Shown here: one piece after another, positions 43,981 to 52,889 of the stretch | Numbering within the stretch: the stretch's first letter is position 1 | How the letters are laid out: every line of letters starts with the position of its first letter | From: Cytophagaceae bacterium | GTDB taxonomy: Bacteria > Bacteroidota > Bacteroidia > Flavobacteriales > Flavobacteriaceae | Direction of reading: 5' to 3' | Length of the DNA: 64,000 nucleotides | Assembly: GCA_002710685.1 (NCBI GenBank) | Contig: PALD01000050.1 | Location: 1-64,000, forward strand | Notes under the pieces: model-generated | Databases searched by the model: none | What the model was told of the DNA's origin: nothing | The model's input: only the letters and a program-made list of their open reading frames with translations | Position numbers and translations under genes: made by a program

Positions 43981-46900
43981 ATGTTGAAGTTAGATTCACA
44001 TAGATTTTTGCTGATAGTTTTACTGGCATCCTTACTTTTTTCCTGTAACTCAGAAAAAAATGAAGCCCTTAAGGTAAATGAAGATACCCTATTCACCCTG
44101 ATGCCGTCAGACTCAACAGGGATTGACTTTATCAATGCTGTTGAAAATCAAAAAAACTTCAACATCTTTAAATACCGCAATTTCTATAATGGTGGCGGTG
44201 TCGCCATAGGTGATATCAATAATGATGGTCTCCCAGATATTTACCTTACGGGAAATATGGCCCCTAACAAACTCTATCTCAACAAGGGAGATTTTAAGTT
44301 TGAGGACATCTCAAAAACTGCCGGGGTAGAAGGCAACAAACCCTGGTCAACCGGGGTAAACATGGTAGATATAAATCAAGACGGTTTACTTGACATATAC
44401 GTTAGCAATGCCGGCAACATGGAAGGCAACAACCATGACAACGACCTCTACATCAATAATGGCGACCTCACATTTACCGAGCGCGCTGCAGAATATAACC
44501 TAGCCAAAACAGGCTTTAGCACCCATGCATCATTTTTTGACTATGACAAAGACGGTGACCTTGATGCCTACATTCTCAACAACAGCAATATACCCGTAAG
44601 CAGCCTGGGATATGCTGAGCAGCGTAACGTGCGGGCTCAAGACTGGGAGGGTGTCCCCGAAATTTTTAGGGGCGTGGGCGATATGCTCCTGCGCAACGAT
44701 GACGGCAAGTTTGTAGATGTAAGCGAAGAAGCAGGCATTTATGGTAGCTTGATAGGTTTTGGCCTGGGCGTCATGGTAAGCGACTTCAATGAAGACCTCT
44801 ATCCAGACATATATGTTTCAAATGATTTTTATGAAAGGGATTATCTCTACATCAATAATCAAGATGGCACGTTTACAGAAAGCATAGAAGACTATACGCA
44901 ACACCTCTGTCTATCAGCGATGGGTGTGGATATGGCAGACATCAACAATGATGGCCATGGAGATATCTTTATCACGGATATGCTCCCCGAAAAAAACAAA
45001 AGGGTAAAATCAGTGATGGAATTTGAAGGCTATAACGTATTTAAACTCAAGCAAAGCAAGGACTTTTACCAGCAATACATCCACAATACCCTACAGCTCA
45101 ACAACGGTAACGGCACATTTTCTGAAATAGCACATTATAGCGGTGTTGAAGCGACTGACTGGAGCTGGGCGGGCCTCATCTTTGACATGGACAATGATGG
45201 GCAGCGCGATATATATGTCACTAACGGCATAAACCATGATCTTACTGATATTGACTTTGTAGAATTTTTTGCCAACGAAATAATCCAAAAAATGGCCTTG
45301 ACCGGCCGTAAGGAAGCCATTGACAGCATCATTGCAAAAATGCCCGTGACAAAACTGCCCAACTATGCCTTTAAAAATGAAGGAGACTTCAAGTTTGACA
45401 ACAAGGCCAAAGAATGGGGCCTGGGCATTCCCAGTCTTTCAAACGGCTGCGCCTATGGTGATCTTGACAACGATGGTGACCTTGACCTGGTGGTGAACAA
45501 CGTCAACATGGAATCATTTATCTACCGCAACAATAGCAACAAGAATCCTGACTCAAATTACCTGAGGGTAAAACTTGCCGGAAATACCAAAAACAAATTT
45601 GCCATAGGCAGCAAGCTCTTTATTTATGCAGGTAATAAAACCATGATGCAAGAGCAAAATCCTTCACGGGGTTTTCAATCTTCAATGGACTATGTGATTG
45701 ATATAGGCCTGGGGGCATTGAACAAGATAGACTCACTACGCATCATATGGCCAAATGACCAAACAGAAATGCTCACAGATGTCAACATCAATCAAACCCT
45801 GGAACTTTCAATAGAAAACGCAAAAAAGACATACACCTATCCACACAAAAAACCACAAGATCAAATCCTCAGGGAAATCAACAACGACTTCCTTGCGGAA
45901 CATCATGAAAACCTCTATACAGATTTTGACATGGAGGGCCTCATTTATGGCAAACTATCCCAAGAAGGACCCGCGCTGGCAACCGCTGATATCAATGGTG
46001 ACGGCAATGAAGATTTTTTTATAGGGGGTGCAAAGGGACAACCCGGCAAGACCTACCTCAACCTGGGCAATGGTAAATTTCAGGAAAAAAAACAGCCTCA
46101 ACTAGACCTCGATGCCCTCTTTGAGGACACGGCAGCAGCCTTTGCTGATGTTGATAATGACAATGACCAGGATTTGATCATAGGATCTGGCGGAAACGAG
46201 ATGGGAGAAGAAAAAAATTACATACCGCGCTTATACCTCAACGATGGCAAGGGCAATTTTACACCATCTGCACATCAATTACCTGCCGTAGATCAAAACA
46301 TTTCCACCATAGCCCCCTATGACTATGACAATGATGGGGATATCGATATTTTTGTAGGTTCAAGAAGCGTGGTTTCAGTTTTTGGGGTTGACCCAAAACA
46401 CCTCCTTATTGAAAACAACGGTGATGGCACCTTTACTGATGTTACTGAAAAAAGAGCCTTTGACCTTAAATATGCCGGGATGATAACCAGTGCCATCTGG
46501 GAAGATATGGATGGTGACAACATAAAAGACCTTGTCGTATCAACTGATTGGGGAGCAGCTAAGATATTCAAGAATTCAGGGCGCGGACTTTCAAACTGGG
46601 AAACTACCTTATCAAAATACAGCGGCTGGTGGAACACCGTTGAGGCGGCAGACCTGGATAACGATGGCGATATGGACCTCATACTGGGCAATAAGGGCAG
46701 TAATATTGCCTACCGGGCCTCTCAGGAAAACCCCGTGCGCCTGTGGATCAATGATTATGATGACAATGGTACCATAGAGCAGATCATGACCATACATGAA
46801 GATGGGGGTGACTACCCCATACACATGAAAAAAGAAATCACCTCCCAGCTGCCTTCCCTAAAAAAGGAAAACCTCAAGGCTTCAGATTATGCACAAAGAC

Positions 46901-47337
46901 CCGTGGAAGAGCTCTTTAAAAAAGCAAAGGTTGAAAAGGCCATCGTACGTGAGGTCAATACCATGCAATCAGTGATCGCCATAAACAATGGTGATGGAAA
47001 CTTTGAGATCAAAGACCTGCCCTCACGGGTACAGCTTTCATGTGTTTGTGGCATAAGTTGTGAAGATGTAAACGGCGATGGCAACCTAGACCTCATCATG
47101 GCGGGCAACAATTTTGAGTTCAAGCCACAATTTTCACGGCTTGATGCAGGATATGGCAACATATTGCTGGGTGATGGCAAGCTCAACTTTAAATGGCAGG
47201 ATTATGCCACCACGGGCTTCAACATCCGAGATGAGGTAAAATTCATAAAGACCATAAGCGACAAGCAGGGTCATAGATATGTTATAGCAGCTATCAACAA
47301 TAAAAAACCTAGAATCTTTGAGGTTGGCAATAATTAG
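43981..47337 (+). CDS. FG-GAP/VCBS repeat lipoprotein with ASPIC/UnbV domain (CRTAC1-like), copy 1
   Basis: 1118-aa lipoprotein (Cys22 in LLFSC). Repeated FG-GAP/VCBS blades with Ca-binding loops such as GDINNDGLPDIYLTGN, VDINQDGLLDIYVSNA and GDLDNDGDLDLVVNNV make one or two beta-propellers. An ASPIC/UnbV domain lies at about 520-610 (AIGSKLFIYAG, RGFQSSMDYVIDIGLG, SLRIIWP). Further blades follow to the C-terminus. Such proteins are secreted, calcium-binding and often linked to SusCD loci, but their activity is unknown. Clearly homologous to the next gene, with shared FYNGGGV-IGDINNDGLPDIY. The 3' end overlaps the next start. Confidence 0.88.
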   Translation: MLKLDSHRFLLIVLLASLLFSCNSEKNEALKVNEDTLFTLMPSDSTGIDFINAVENQKNFNIFKYRNFYNGGGVAIGDINNDGLPDIYLTGNMAPNKLYLNKGDFKFEDISKTAGVEGNKPWSTGVNMVDINQDGLLDIYVSNAGNMEGNNHDNDLYINNGDLTFTERAAEYNLAKTGFSTHASFFDYDKDGDLDAYILNNSNIPVSSLGYAEQRNVRAQDWEGVPEIFRGVGDMLLRNDDGKFVDVSEEAGIYGSLIGFGLGVMVSDFNEDLYPDIYVSNDFYERDYLYINNQDGTFTESIEDYTQHLCLSAMGVDMADINNDGHGDIFITDMLPEKNKRVKSVMEFEGYNVFKLKQSKDFYQQYIHNTLQLNNGNGTFSEIAHYSGVEATDWSWAGLIFDMDNDGQRDIYVTNGINHDLTDIDFVEFFANEIIQKMALTGRKEAIDSIIAKMPVTKLPNYAFKNEGDFKFDNKAKEWGLGIPSLSNGCAYGDLDNDGDLDLVVNNVNMESFIYRNNSNKNPDSNYLRVKLAGNTKNKFAIGSKLFIYAGNKTMMQEQNPSRGFQSSMDYVIDIGLGALNKIDSLRIIWPNDQTEMLTDVNINQTLELSIENAKKTYTYPHKKPQDQILREINNDFLAEHHENLYTDFDMEGLIYGKLSQEGPALATADINGDGNEDFFIGGAKGQPGKTYLNLGNGKFQEKKQPQLDLDALFEDTAAAFADVDNDNDQDLIIGSGGNEMGEEKNYIPRLYLNDGKGNFTPSAHQLPAVDQNISTIAPYDYDNDGDIDIFVGSRSVVSVFGVDPKHLLIENNGDGTFTDVTEKRAFDLKYAGMITSAIWEDMDGDNIKDLVVSTDWGAAKIFKNSGRGLSNWETTLSKYSGWWNTVEAADLDNDGDMDLILGNKGSNIAYRASQENPVRLWINDYDDNGTIEQIMTIHEDGGDYPIHMKKEITSQLPSLKKENLKASDYAQRPVEELFKKAKVEKAIVREVNTMQSVIAINNGDGNFEIKDLPSRVQLSCVCGISCEDVNGDGNLDLIMAGNNFEFKPQFSRLDAGYGNILLGDGKLNFKWQDYATTGFNIRDEVKFIKTISDKQGHRYVIAAINNKKPRIFEVGNN

Positions 47338-50300
47338 AACATCATCACTTTTCATATTCCTTGTTTTGTTGATTTCTTGTTCAAAGGACAAAGAAGAAAA
47401 AGGCGGTCAGCTTTTCGCCGAAAGGCAACCCGGGGAAACTGGTATCACTTTTTCCAATGACCTTACAAGTACAAAGGATCAAAACATCCTGGACTACCTT
47501 TATTTTTATAATGGTGGCGGGGTGAGCATAGGTGACATCAACAATGATGGCCTGCCAGACATTTATTTTACCGGAAACCAGGTCAAGAACCGCCTGTACC
47601 TCAACAAGGGTGACCTCACCTTTGAGGACATCACGGACAAAGCCGGTGTTGCCGGTACCGCAACCTGGAACACGGGCACCACGATGGCAGATGTAAATGG
47701 AGATGGGTATCTTGACATCTATGTTTCGGCGGTGGTGGGCATCAATGGTTTTATGGGCCACAACCAGCTTTTTATAAACAATGGTGACCTTACATTTACT
47801 GAAAAGGCAAAGGAGTATGGTCTTGATTTTGAAGATTATTCTTCACAGGCGGCATTTTTTGACGTGGACAATGACGGCGACCTTGACATGTACCTGCTTA
47901 ACCATGCGGTGCATAGCACAAATTCCTATGGCCCTGCCTCCATACGCAACAAACGTGTGGAAGAAAGCGGTGACAAGCTCATGATCAATGAAGACGGCAA
48001 GTTTGTTGACCACAGTGAAGAAGCGGGGATTTATGGCGGTGCAAACAGTTATGGTCTGGGCATTGCCACGGCAGATTTTAACAATGATGGGTTTACAGAC
48101 ATCTATGTGAGCAATGATTTTCATGAGGATGATTATTACTACATAAACAATGGCGATGGCACCTTCACAGAGAAACTCAAGGACAACTTTGGTCATACCT
48201 CACGTTTTAGCATGGGCAGCGATGCCGCTGATATAAACAATGATGGGTATGTGGACCTCATCACCCTCGATATGTTGCCAGAAGATGAAAAAATCCTTAA
48301 ATCCTCCATGGGTGATGACAACATAAACACCCATGAGCTGCGTATCAACAACCTGGGCTACCAGCCACAATATACCCGCAACATGCTGCAGGTAAACCAT
48401 GGTGGTGATTATTTTATGGAAACGGCACTCCTTGCGGGCATTGCGGCAACTGACTGGAGCTGGGGGGCAATTTTTGGCGATTTTGATCAAGATGGACATC
48501 AAGACCTTTTTATAAGCAATGGCATACCCAGGCGGCCCAATGACCTGGATTATATAAAATACACCTCAAACGACCAGATTCAAAAAAAACTGGAACAGAC
48601 TAAACTCATTGATCAAGAAGCCATCAACAAGATGCCCAGCGGCGCTGTGAGCAACTATGTGTTTTCTGGCTCCACAGGCCTCAAGTTTGAACATCAAGCC
48701 CAGTGGATGGCAAATGACAGCATCATAAGCACCGGCATCGCCTATGGCGACCTGGATGGCGATGGTGACCTGGACGTGGTGACAAATAATGTGAACAGCC
48801 CCGCGACCATCTATGAGAACAGGACCATGCAGGGGCATTACCTTAAAATCGAGCCTAGACCCGGTACAAAAAACACCTTTGGCATAGGCACAAAGGTAAT
48901 TGCCTACTTAAAAGACAGCCTTATGACAAGGCAACTGTACACCACGAAAAGCTGGCAATCTTCTTCTGAGCCGGTCATACATTTTGGCTTTCGCCAAAAC
49001 CAATCAGTTGATTCCATAAGGATCTACTGGCCAGACCGTACCTTTGAGACCCTTAGCAACGTCGCCCTGGACCAAACCCTGAAAGTTTCCCCCTCACGGG
49101 AACGGGACACGTTACAGGGGCAGATTCATTTTCGGCGTAAGCCTACAACTATTTTTAATAAGGTTGACAACGCCCTGGGTATCGATTTTACCCATGTTGA
49201 AAATGAACATATAGATTTTAACGTACAAAAGTTGCTCCTGCACAAAATGTCTGACCTGGGTCCCGGTGTGGCCGTGGGAGATATCAATGATGACGGGCTA
49301 GACGATGTGGTTTTTGGTAGTTCAAGATTTAACCAGGTCACGGCCTATGTTCAGGACGAGCAGGGATTTGAACGCATGACGGACAGTATTTTTAAAGATA
49401 TAATGCCCAGTGAAGAAAGCGATATACTCCTTGCAGATTTTAATGGTGATGGGCATAATGACCTGTTCCTGGCCACGGGAGATGGCGAGTCCATACGCAG
49501 TGATTATTTGCAGGACAAGTTGTATCTGGGCGATGGCAAGACCTTTACACGGGATGAAAGCTTCTTAAAAAGCCGGTCAAACTCCATCCTGGCAAAGACC
49601 GCAGATGTGGATGGTGATGGCGACCTGGATATTTTTGTGGGCAAAAACGTTGAAAACCTAGATTATGGCAACCTGCCGGACGCCATGATGCTCATCAATG
49701 CACATGGGGTTTTCACGCCCAGCAAAGACCCCGGCTTCTCAAAACTGGGCATTCTTACAGATGCCGTTTTTACAGATTATGACAAGGATGGCGATCAAGA
49801 CTTGATCGTGGTGGGAGAATGGATGTCTCCTAAATTTCTCAAAAACACGGCGGGCAGCTTTAGCCTGGATGATACGGTGGTCCCGGCCAAGATGAATGGT
49901 CTTTGGCAAAGCATCCTTCCGTTTGATGTAGATGAAGATGGAGACATGGACTATTTGCTGGGCAACTGGGGGCTCAATTCTAAGTTGCACGCTTCCGCGA
50001 AAGCGCCTCTTGTCATGTACCATGATGATTTTGACAACAATGGAGTTGCAGAATCCCTGATAGCCCAGGAAAAAGATGGAAAATATTACCTGATCAATGA
50101 CCTTGACCTCATGTTTTCACAGCTCATAAAACTGCGCAAAAAATTTACGGATTATAGTGAATTTGCCGGCAAAACGGCTGAAGAAATCCTGGGTGTGGAT
50201 GCCCTCGACAATGCCGAAAAATTGGAAGTACACACACTGGCCTCAGGATATTTGCGCAATGATGGCGGCCGTTTTGATTTTGTGGGGTTTGATTATCCCC

Positions 50301-50593
50301 TGCAAGTCGCACCCGTACGGGCGATGCTCAATTTTGATTTTGACGGCGATGGCAAAGAAGAAGTGATTTTTGCCGGAAATTATTTTGGAATCACACCTTA
50401 TCATGGTAAATTCGACGCACTTAACGGGATATTGCTAAAGCCTAACGAAGACCTTCAAGACACCCATGAGTTGGGATTGGACCTTTTTAACAAGATGGTC
50501 AAAGACCTATCCATAATTCATGTAAAAAATGTACCATACCTCTTGGTAACCATTAACAACCACAATGTGGAATTATATAAACTAGGAAAATGA
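47318..50593 (+). CDS. FG-GAP/VCBS repeat lipoprotein with ASPIC/UnbV domain, copy 2
   Basis: 1091-aa lipoprotein, a paralogue of the preceding gene. No ATG precedes the signal peptide: TTG at 47318 or 47324 gives a basic start and lipobox LLISC (Cys21), overlapping the upstream gene by about 20 bp. Blade motifs include IGDINNDGLPDIYFTGN, MADVNGDGYLDIYVSA and YGDLDGDGDLDVVTNN; ASPIC/UnbV residues GIGTKVIAYL, TKSWQSSSEPVIHFGF and SIRIYWPD are around 520-590. Shares domain order with copy 1, so the pair arose by duplication and diverged. Coupled to the haloperoxidase gene by a 4-bp ATGA overlap. Confidence 0.87.
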   Translation: MRLAIIRTSSLFIFLVLLISCSKDKEEKGGQLFAERQPGETGITFSNDLTSTKDQNILDYLYFYNGGGVSIGDINNDGLPDIYFTGNQVKNRLYLNKGDLTFEDITDKAGVAGTATWNTGTTMADVNGDGYLDIYVSAVVGINGFMGHNQLFINNGDLTFTEKAKEYGLDFEDYSSQAAFFDVDNDGDLDMYLLNHAVHSTNSYGPASIRNKRVEESGDKLMINEDGKFVDHSEEAGIYGGANSYGLGIATADFNNDGFTDIYVSNDFHEDDYYYINNGDGTFTEKLKDNFGHTSRFSMGSDAADINNDGYVDLITLDMLPEDEKILKSSMGDDNINTHELRINNLGYQPQYTRNMLQVNHGGDYFMETALLAGIAATDWSWGAIFGDFDQDGHQDLFISNGIPRRPNDLDYIKYTSNDQIQKKLEQTKLIDQEAINKMPSGAVSNYVFSGSTGLKFEHQAQWMANDSIISTGIAYGDLDGDGDLDVVTNNVNSPATIYENRTMQGHYLKIEPRPGTKNTFGIGTKVIAYLKDSLMTRQLYTTKSWQSSSEPVIHFGFRQNQSVDSIRIYWPDRTFETLSNVALDQTLKVSPSRERDTLQGQIHFRRKPTTIFNKVDNALGIDFTHVENEHIDFNVQKLLLHKMSDLGPGVAVGDINDDGLDDVVFGSSRFNQVTAYVQDEQGFERMTDSIFKDIMPSEESDILLADFNGDGHNDLFLATGDGESIRSDYLQDKLYLGDGKTFTRDESFLKSRSNSILAKTADVDGDGDLDIFVGKNVENLDYGNLPDAMMLINAHGVFTPSKDPGFSKLGILTDAVFTDYDKDGDQDLIVVGEWMSPKFLKNTAGSFSLDDTVVPAKMNGLWQSILPFDVDEDGDMDYLLGNWGLNSKLHASAKAPLVMYHDDFDNNGVAESLIAQEKDGKYYLINDLDLMFSQLIKLRKKFTDYSEFAGKTAEEILGVDALDNAEKLEVHTLASGYLRNDGGRFDFVGFDYPLQVAPVRAMLNFDFDGDGKEEVIFAGNYFGITPYHGKFDALNGILLKPNEDLQDTHELGLDLFNKMVKDLSIIHVKNVPYLLVTINNHNVELYKLGK
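47411..47426. repeat. Dispersed palindrome, family C variant (CTTTTCGCCGAAAGGC)
   Basis: Just after the lipobox of the second FG-GAP protein, in a poorly conserved linker. Confidence 0.55.
48982..48999. repeat. Dispersed palindrome, family B, perfect arms (TTTTGGC-TTTC-GCCAAAA)
   Basis: Inside the second FG-GAP gene, reading Phe-Gly-Phe-Arg-Gln-Asn in the ASPIC/UnbV region. Confidence 0.85.
49990..50005. repeat. Dispersed palindrome, family A variant (CGCTTCCGCGAAAGCG)
   Basis: Hybrid between the two A cores, one mismatch pair; inside the second FG-GAP gene, reading His-Ala-Ser-Ala-Lys-Ala. Confidence 0.7.
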
Positions 50594-51957
50594 AACTGAA
50601 AAAAACATGTATCTATACAGGAGCGCTTTTCTTTTTTCTTGCCTCCTGCGTTAAAGGCCCACGACCCATTGTCATCACTGCCGAAGACTATCATGCAGCC
50701 GTTGACAAGGTCACCTCAATACAGATTCACGATATATTCTCACCCCCGGTAGCAAGCCGTATCTATGCGTACTCTAACATTGCCGCTTATGAAGCAATGC
50801 GCCAGGGCCATGATGGTTACCTCCCGCTTGAAGGCCAGGTCAATGGCTATCAAGGCACCCCCACTGTAGGAGATACCACAAACTTCAACAACAGGGTTGC
50901 CGCACTTACCGCCTATTATGAAATCGCAAAATCACTCATATTTTCTGAAGACAGGATCACGACCTATAGGGATAGCCTGTTCAATTCATGGGAAGGATTG
51001 AATCCTGAAACATTTAAAAAGTCTCATGATTATGGCATGGCTGTCGCCGAAAATGTAAAACAATGGATGAGCAAGGACAATTATGCACAGACGCGCACCA
51101 TGCCCAAGTTCACGGTCAAGGAAGAAGAAGGCCGCTGGCAGCCCACGCCACCCGCATACATGGATGGCATCGAGCCACACTGGAGCAAGATAAGGCCTTT
51201 TGTCATAAAAACTGCTGACCAGTTTAAACCCATACCACCACCAGCTTACTCCATGGACGAAGGCTCAAGGTTTCATCAAGAACTCATGGAAGTGTATGAC
51301 ACAGGAGTAGAGATCCATGAAAACAACGCCACCCCAGAAGCCAAAGAAAAACTACAGATAGCCCAGTTTTGGGACTGTAACCCCTATGTCTCTACAAACA
51401 AAGGGCACTTGATGTTTGCCACAAAAAAAATCACACCGGGAGGTCACTGGATAGGAATCACAAAAATTGCCTGCCGTAAATCACATGCTGATTTTGAAAA
51501 GACCATAGCCGCCTACACACAAACAAGCATGGCCATCGCAGATGGTTTTATAAGCTGCTGGGACGAGAAATACCGAAGCAACCTCATACGCCCAGAAACG
51601 CTTATCAATAAATATATAGACGATAGCTGGCAGCCCGTGCTGCAAACGCCCCCATTTCCAGAATACACCAGTGGTCATTCTGTGGTCTCTGGAGCAGCAG
51701 GCATATCGCTCACTGATATATTTGGTGATGACTTTAGCTTTGATGATGATACTGAGATTCCTTATGGGCTGCCCATGCGCAAGTTTAAATCCTTCAATGA
51801 TGCTTCTGCAGAAGCAGCCATAAGCAGGATGTATGGCGGTATTCACTATCGTGCAGCCATTGAGGTAGGCTTAAAGCAAGGACGTGCCCTGGGCAACTAT
51901 GTTGTCAATAATGTACAGCTCATCAAGAAAGATGAAGAACAAGTGGCTCACAATTAA
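50590..51957 (+). CDS. Vanadium-dependent haloperoxidase / PAP2 family lipoprotein
   Basis: 455-aa lipoprotein (Cys20 in FLASC) with the vanadate/phosphate-binding set of the PAP2-haloperoxidase fold: K327 and R334 in KYRSNLIRP, S361-G362-H363 in YTSGHS, R413 in SRMYGG and H419 in IHYRAA. All active-site residues are therefore present, so it could be a haloperoxidase or an acid phosphatase; sequence alone does not separate them. Sits in an operon with two FG-GAP lipoproteins upstream and an SRPBCC/GyrI-like protein downstream (TAATG overlap). Exported and membrane-anchored, probably periplasmic or surface. Natural substrate unknown. Confidence 0.85.
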   Translation: MKLKKTCIYTGALFFFLASCVKGPRPIVITAEDYHAAVDKVTSIQIHDIFSPPVASRIYAYSNIAAYEAMRQGHDGYLPLEGQVNGYQGTPTVGDTTNFNNRVAALTAYYEIAKSLIFSEDRITTYRDSLFNSWEGLNPETFKKSHDYGMAVAENVKQWMSKDNYAQTRTMPKFTVKEEEGRWQPTPPAYMDGIEPHWSKIRPFVIKTADQFKPIPPPAYSMDEGSRFHQELMEVYDTGVEIHENNATPEAKEKLQIAQFWDCNPYVSTNKGHLMFATKKITPGGHWIGITKIACRKSHADFEKTIAAYTQTSMAIADGFISCWDEKYRSNLIRPETLINKYIDDSWQPVLQTPPFPEYTSGHSVVSGAAGISLTDIFGDDFSFDDDTEIPYGLPMRKFKSFNDASAEAAISRMYGGIHYRAAIEVGLKQGRALGNYVVNNVQLIKKDEEQVAHN

Positions 51958-52847
51958 TGAAAAAAATTGCCCTTATCCTTCTTATTTTAGTGGTTGCCGG
52001 GTTAAGCTGGTACCTCTTTATAAAGCCCTATGACTACTCGGTAAGCTTTAGGACTAAATATGGTCCCTCTGCGGTTTACTATGATTTCCTGGATGCACGG
52101 GATATCAATACAGATTCCCTTTTATCTACTAAAAAATATAGTGAGATACAGCAGGTAAAAACGCTGGGGGATACCATTTTCAATCTCAGATGGCATTTCG
52201 CGAAAGCGAGCGACAGCACCACAAAGGTCACTGTGGACGTACGTGATGAAACCCATACCGTTGCGGCACGGGTCAATGTGCTCAATCCTTTCAATTCCCG
52301 ATATACTGACCAGCTTAAAAGCTACTTTAATGAATACAACTGGTTAATGGATGAAAAACAAAGGGAATATACCATAGGCCAGACCATAAAAGATACCGTT
52401 TTTGCGGCAAGGGAATGTATATGCACCTCCAGCAGTAGCAAGATCAGGTTAAAGGCCCATCACATGGTTGAACAGCTGGCTGACCTGGATGATTTTTTCT
52501 TTGAAAACCAGGTCAAGCCCACGGGCGACCCACTGCTCCTCCTGGAAAAATGGAATGAACCCAATGATTACATCACCTTTGATTTTTGTTTTCCCATCCT
52601 TAAAAATGATAGTTTAAGGCTTACGCCAAAAACACATTTTATCTCCTTACCAAGCTTACCTTCATATAGTGCGGCCTATAAAGGCAATTATAAGTACTCG
52701 CACCGGCAATGGGCAGAGATGGGGTCTAAACTAGCCGAAGAAGGTGCAGCTCACCAGGACACCATTATTGAGGTGTATCACAATAGTCCGCTGGTAGATA
52801 CAAACCCTAAATCGTGGAAAGCAACCATATACATCCCCAAAAAATAA
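51957..52847 (+). CDS. SRPBCC-like plus GyrI-like membrane-anchored protein
   Basis: 296 aa with one N-terminal membrane helix (about 4-20). The first half (DYSVSFRTKYGPSAVYYDFL, then VDVRDETHTVAARVNVLNPF) looks like a START/SRPBCC ligand-binding fold. The second half (DYITFDFCFPI, AAYKGNYKYSHRQWAEMGSK, YHNSPLVDTNP) resembles the GyrI-like effector-binding domain of AraC-type regulators but has no DNA-binding part. It probably binds a small hydrophobic ligand outside the cytoplasm. Last gene of the FG-GAP/haloperoxidase operon. Domain calls are by eye. Confidence 0.7.
   Translation: MKKIALILLILVVAGLSWYLFIKPYDYSVSFRTKYGPSAVYYDFLDARDINTDSLLSTKKYSEIQQVKTLGDTIFNLRWHFAKASDSTTKVTVDVRDETHTVAARVNVLNPFNSRYTDQLKSYFNEYNWLMDEKQREYTIGQTIKDTVFAARECICTSSSSKIRLKAHHMVEQLADLDDFFFENQVKPTGDPLLLLEKWNEPNDYITFDFCFPILKNDSLRLTPKTHFISLPSLPSYSAAYKGNYKYSHRQWAEMGSKLAEEGAAHQDTIIEVYHNSPLVDTNPKSWKATIYIPKK
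52196..52208. repeat. Dispersed palindrome, family A (TTTCGCGAAAGCG)
   Basis: Inside the SRPBCC/GyrI-like gene; TTTCGCGAAA is perfect. Reads Phe-Ala-Lys-Ala-Ser. Confidence 0.75.
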
Positions 52848-52868
52848 AAGCCGGCGGGAGCCGGCTTT
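52847..52868. terminator. Bidirectional intrinsic terminator
   Basis: AAAGCCGGC (52847-52855) pairs with GCCGGCTTT (52860-52868), 4-base loop GGGA. It overlaps the stop of the SRPBCC/GyrI-like gene and faces the convergent maltose phosphorylase gene (stop 52890). Confidence 0.9.
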
Positions 52869-52889
52869 ATAATTTATACCATTATGTAG

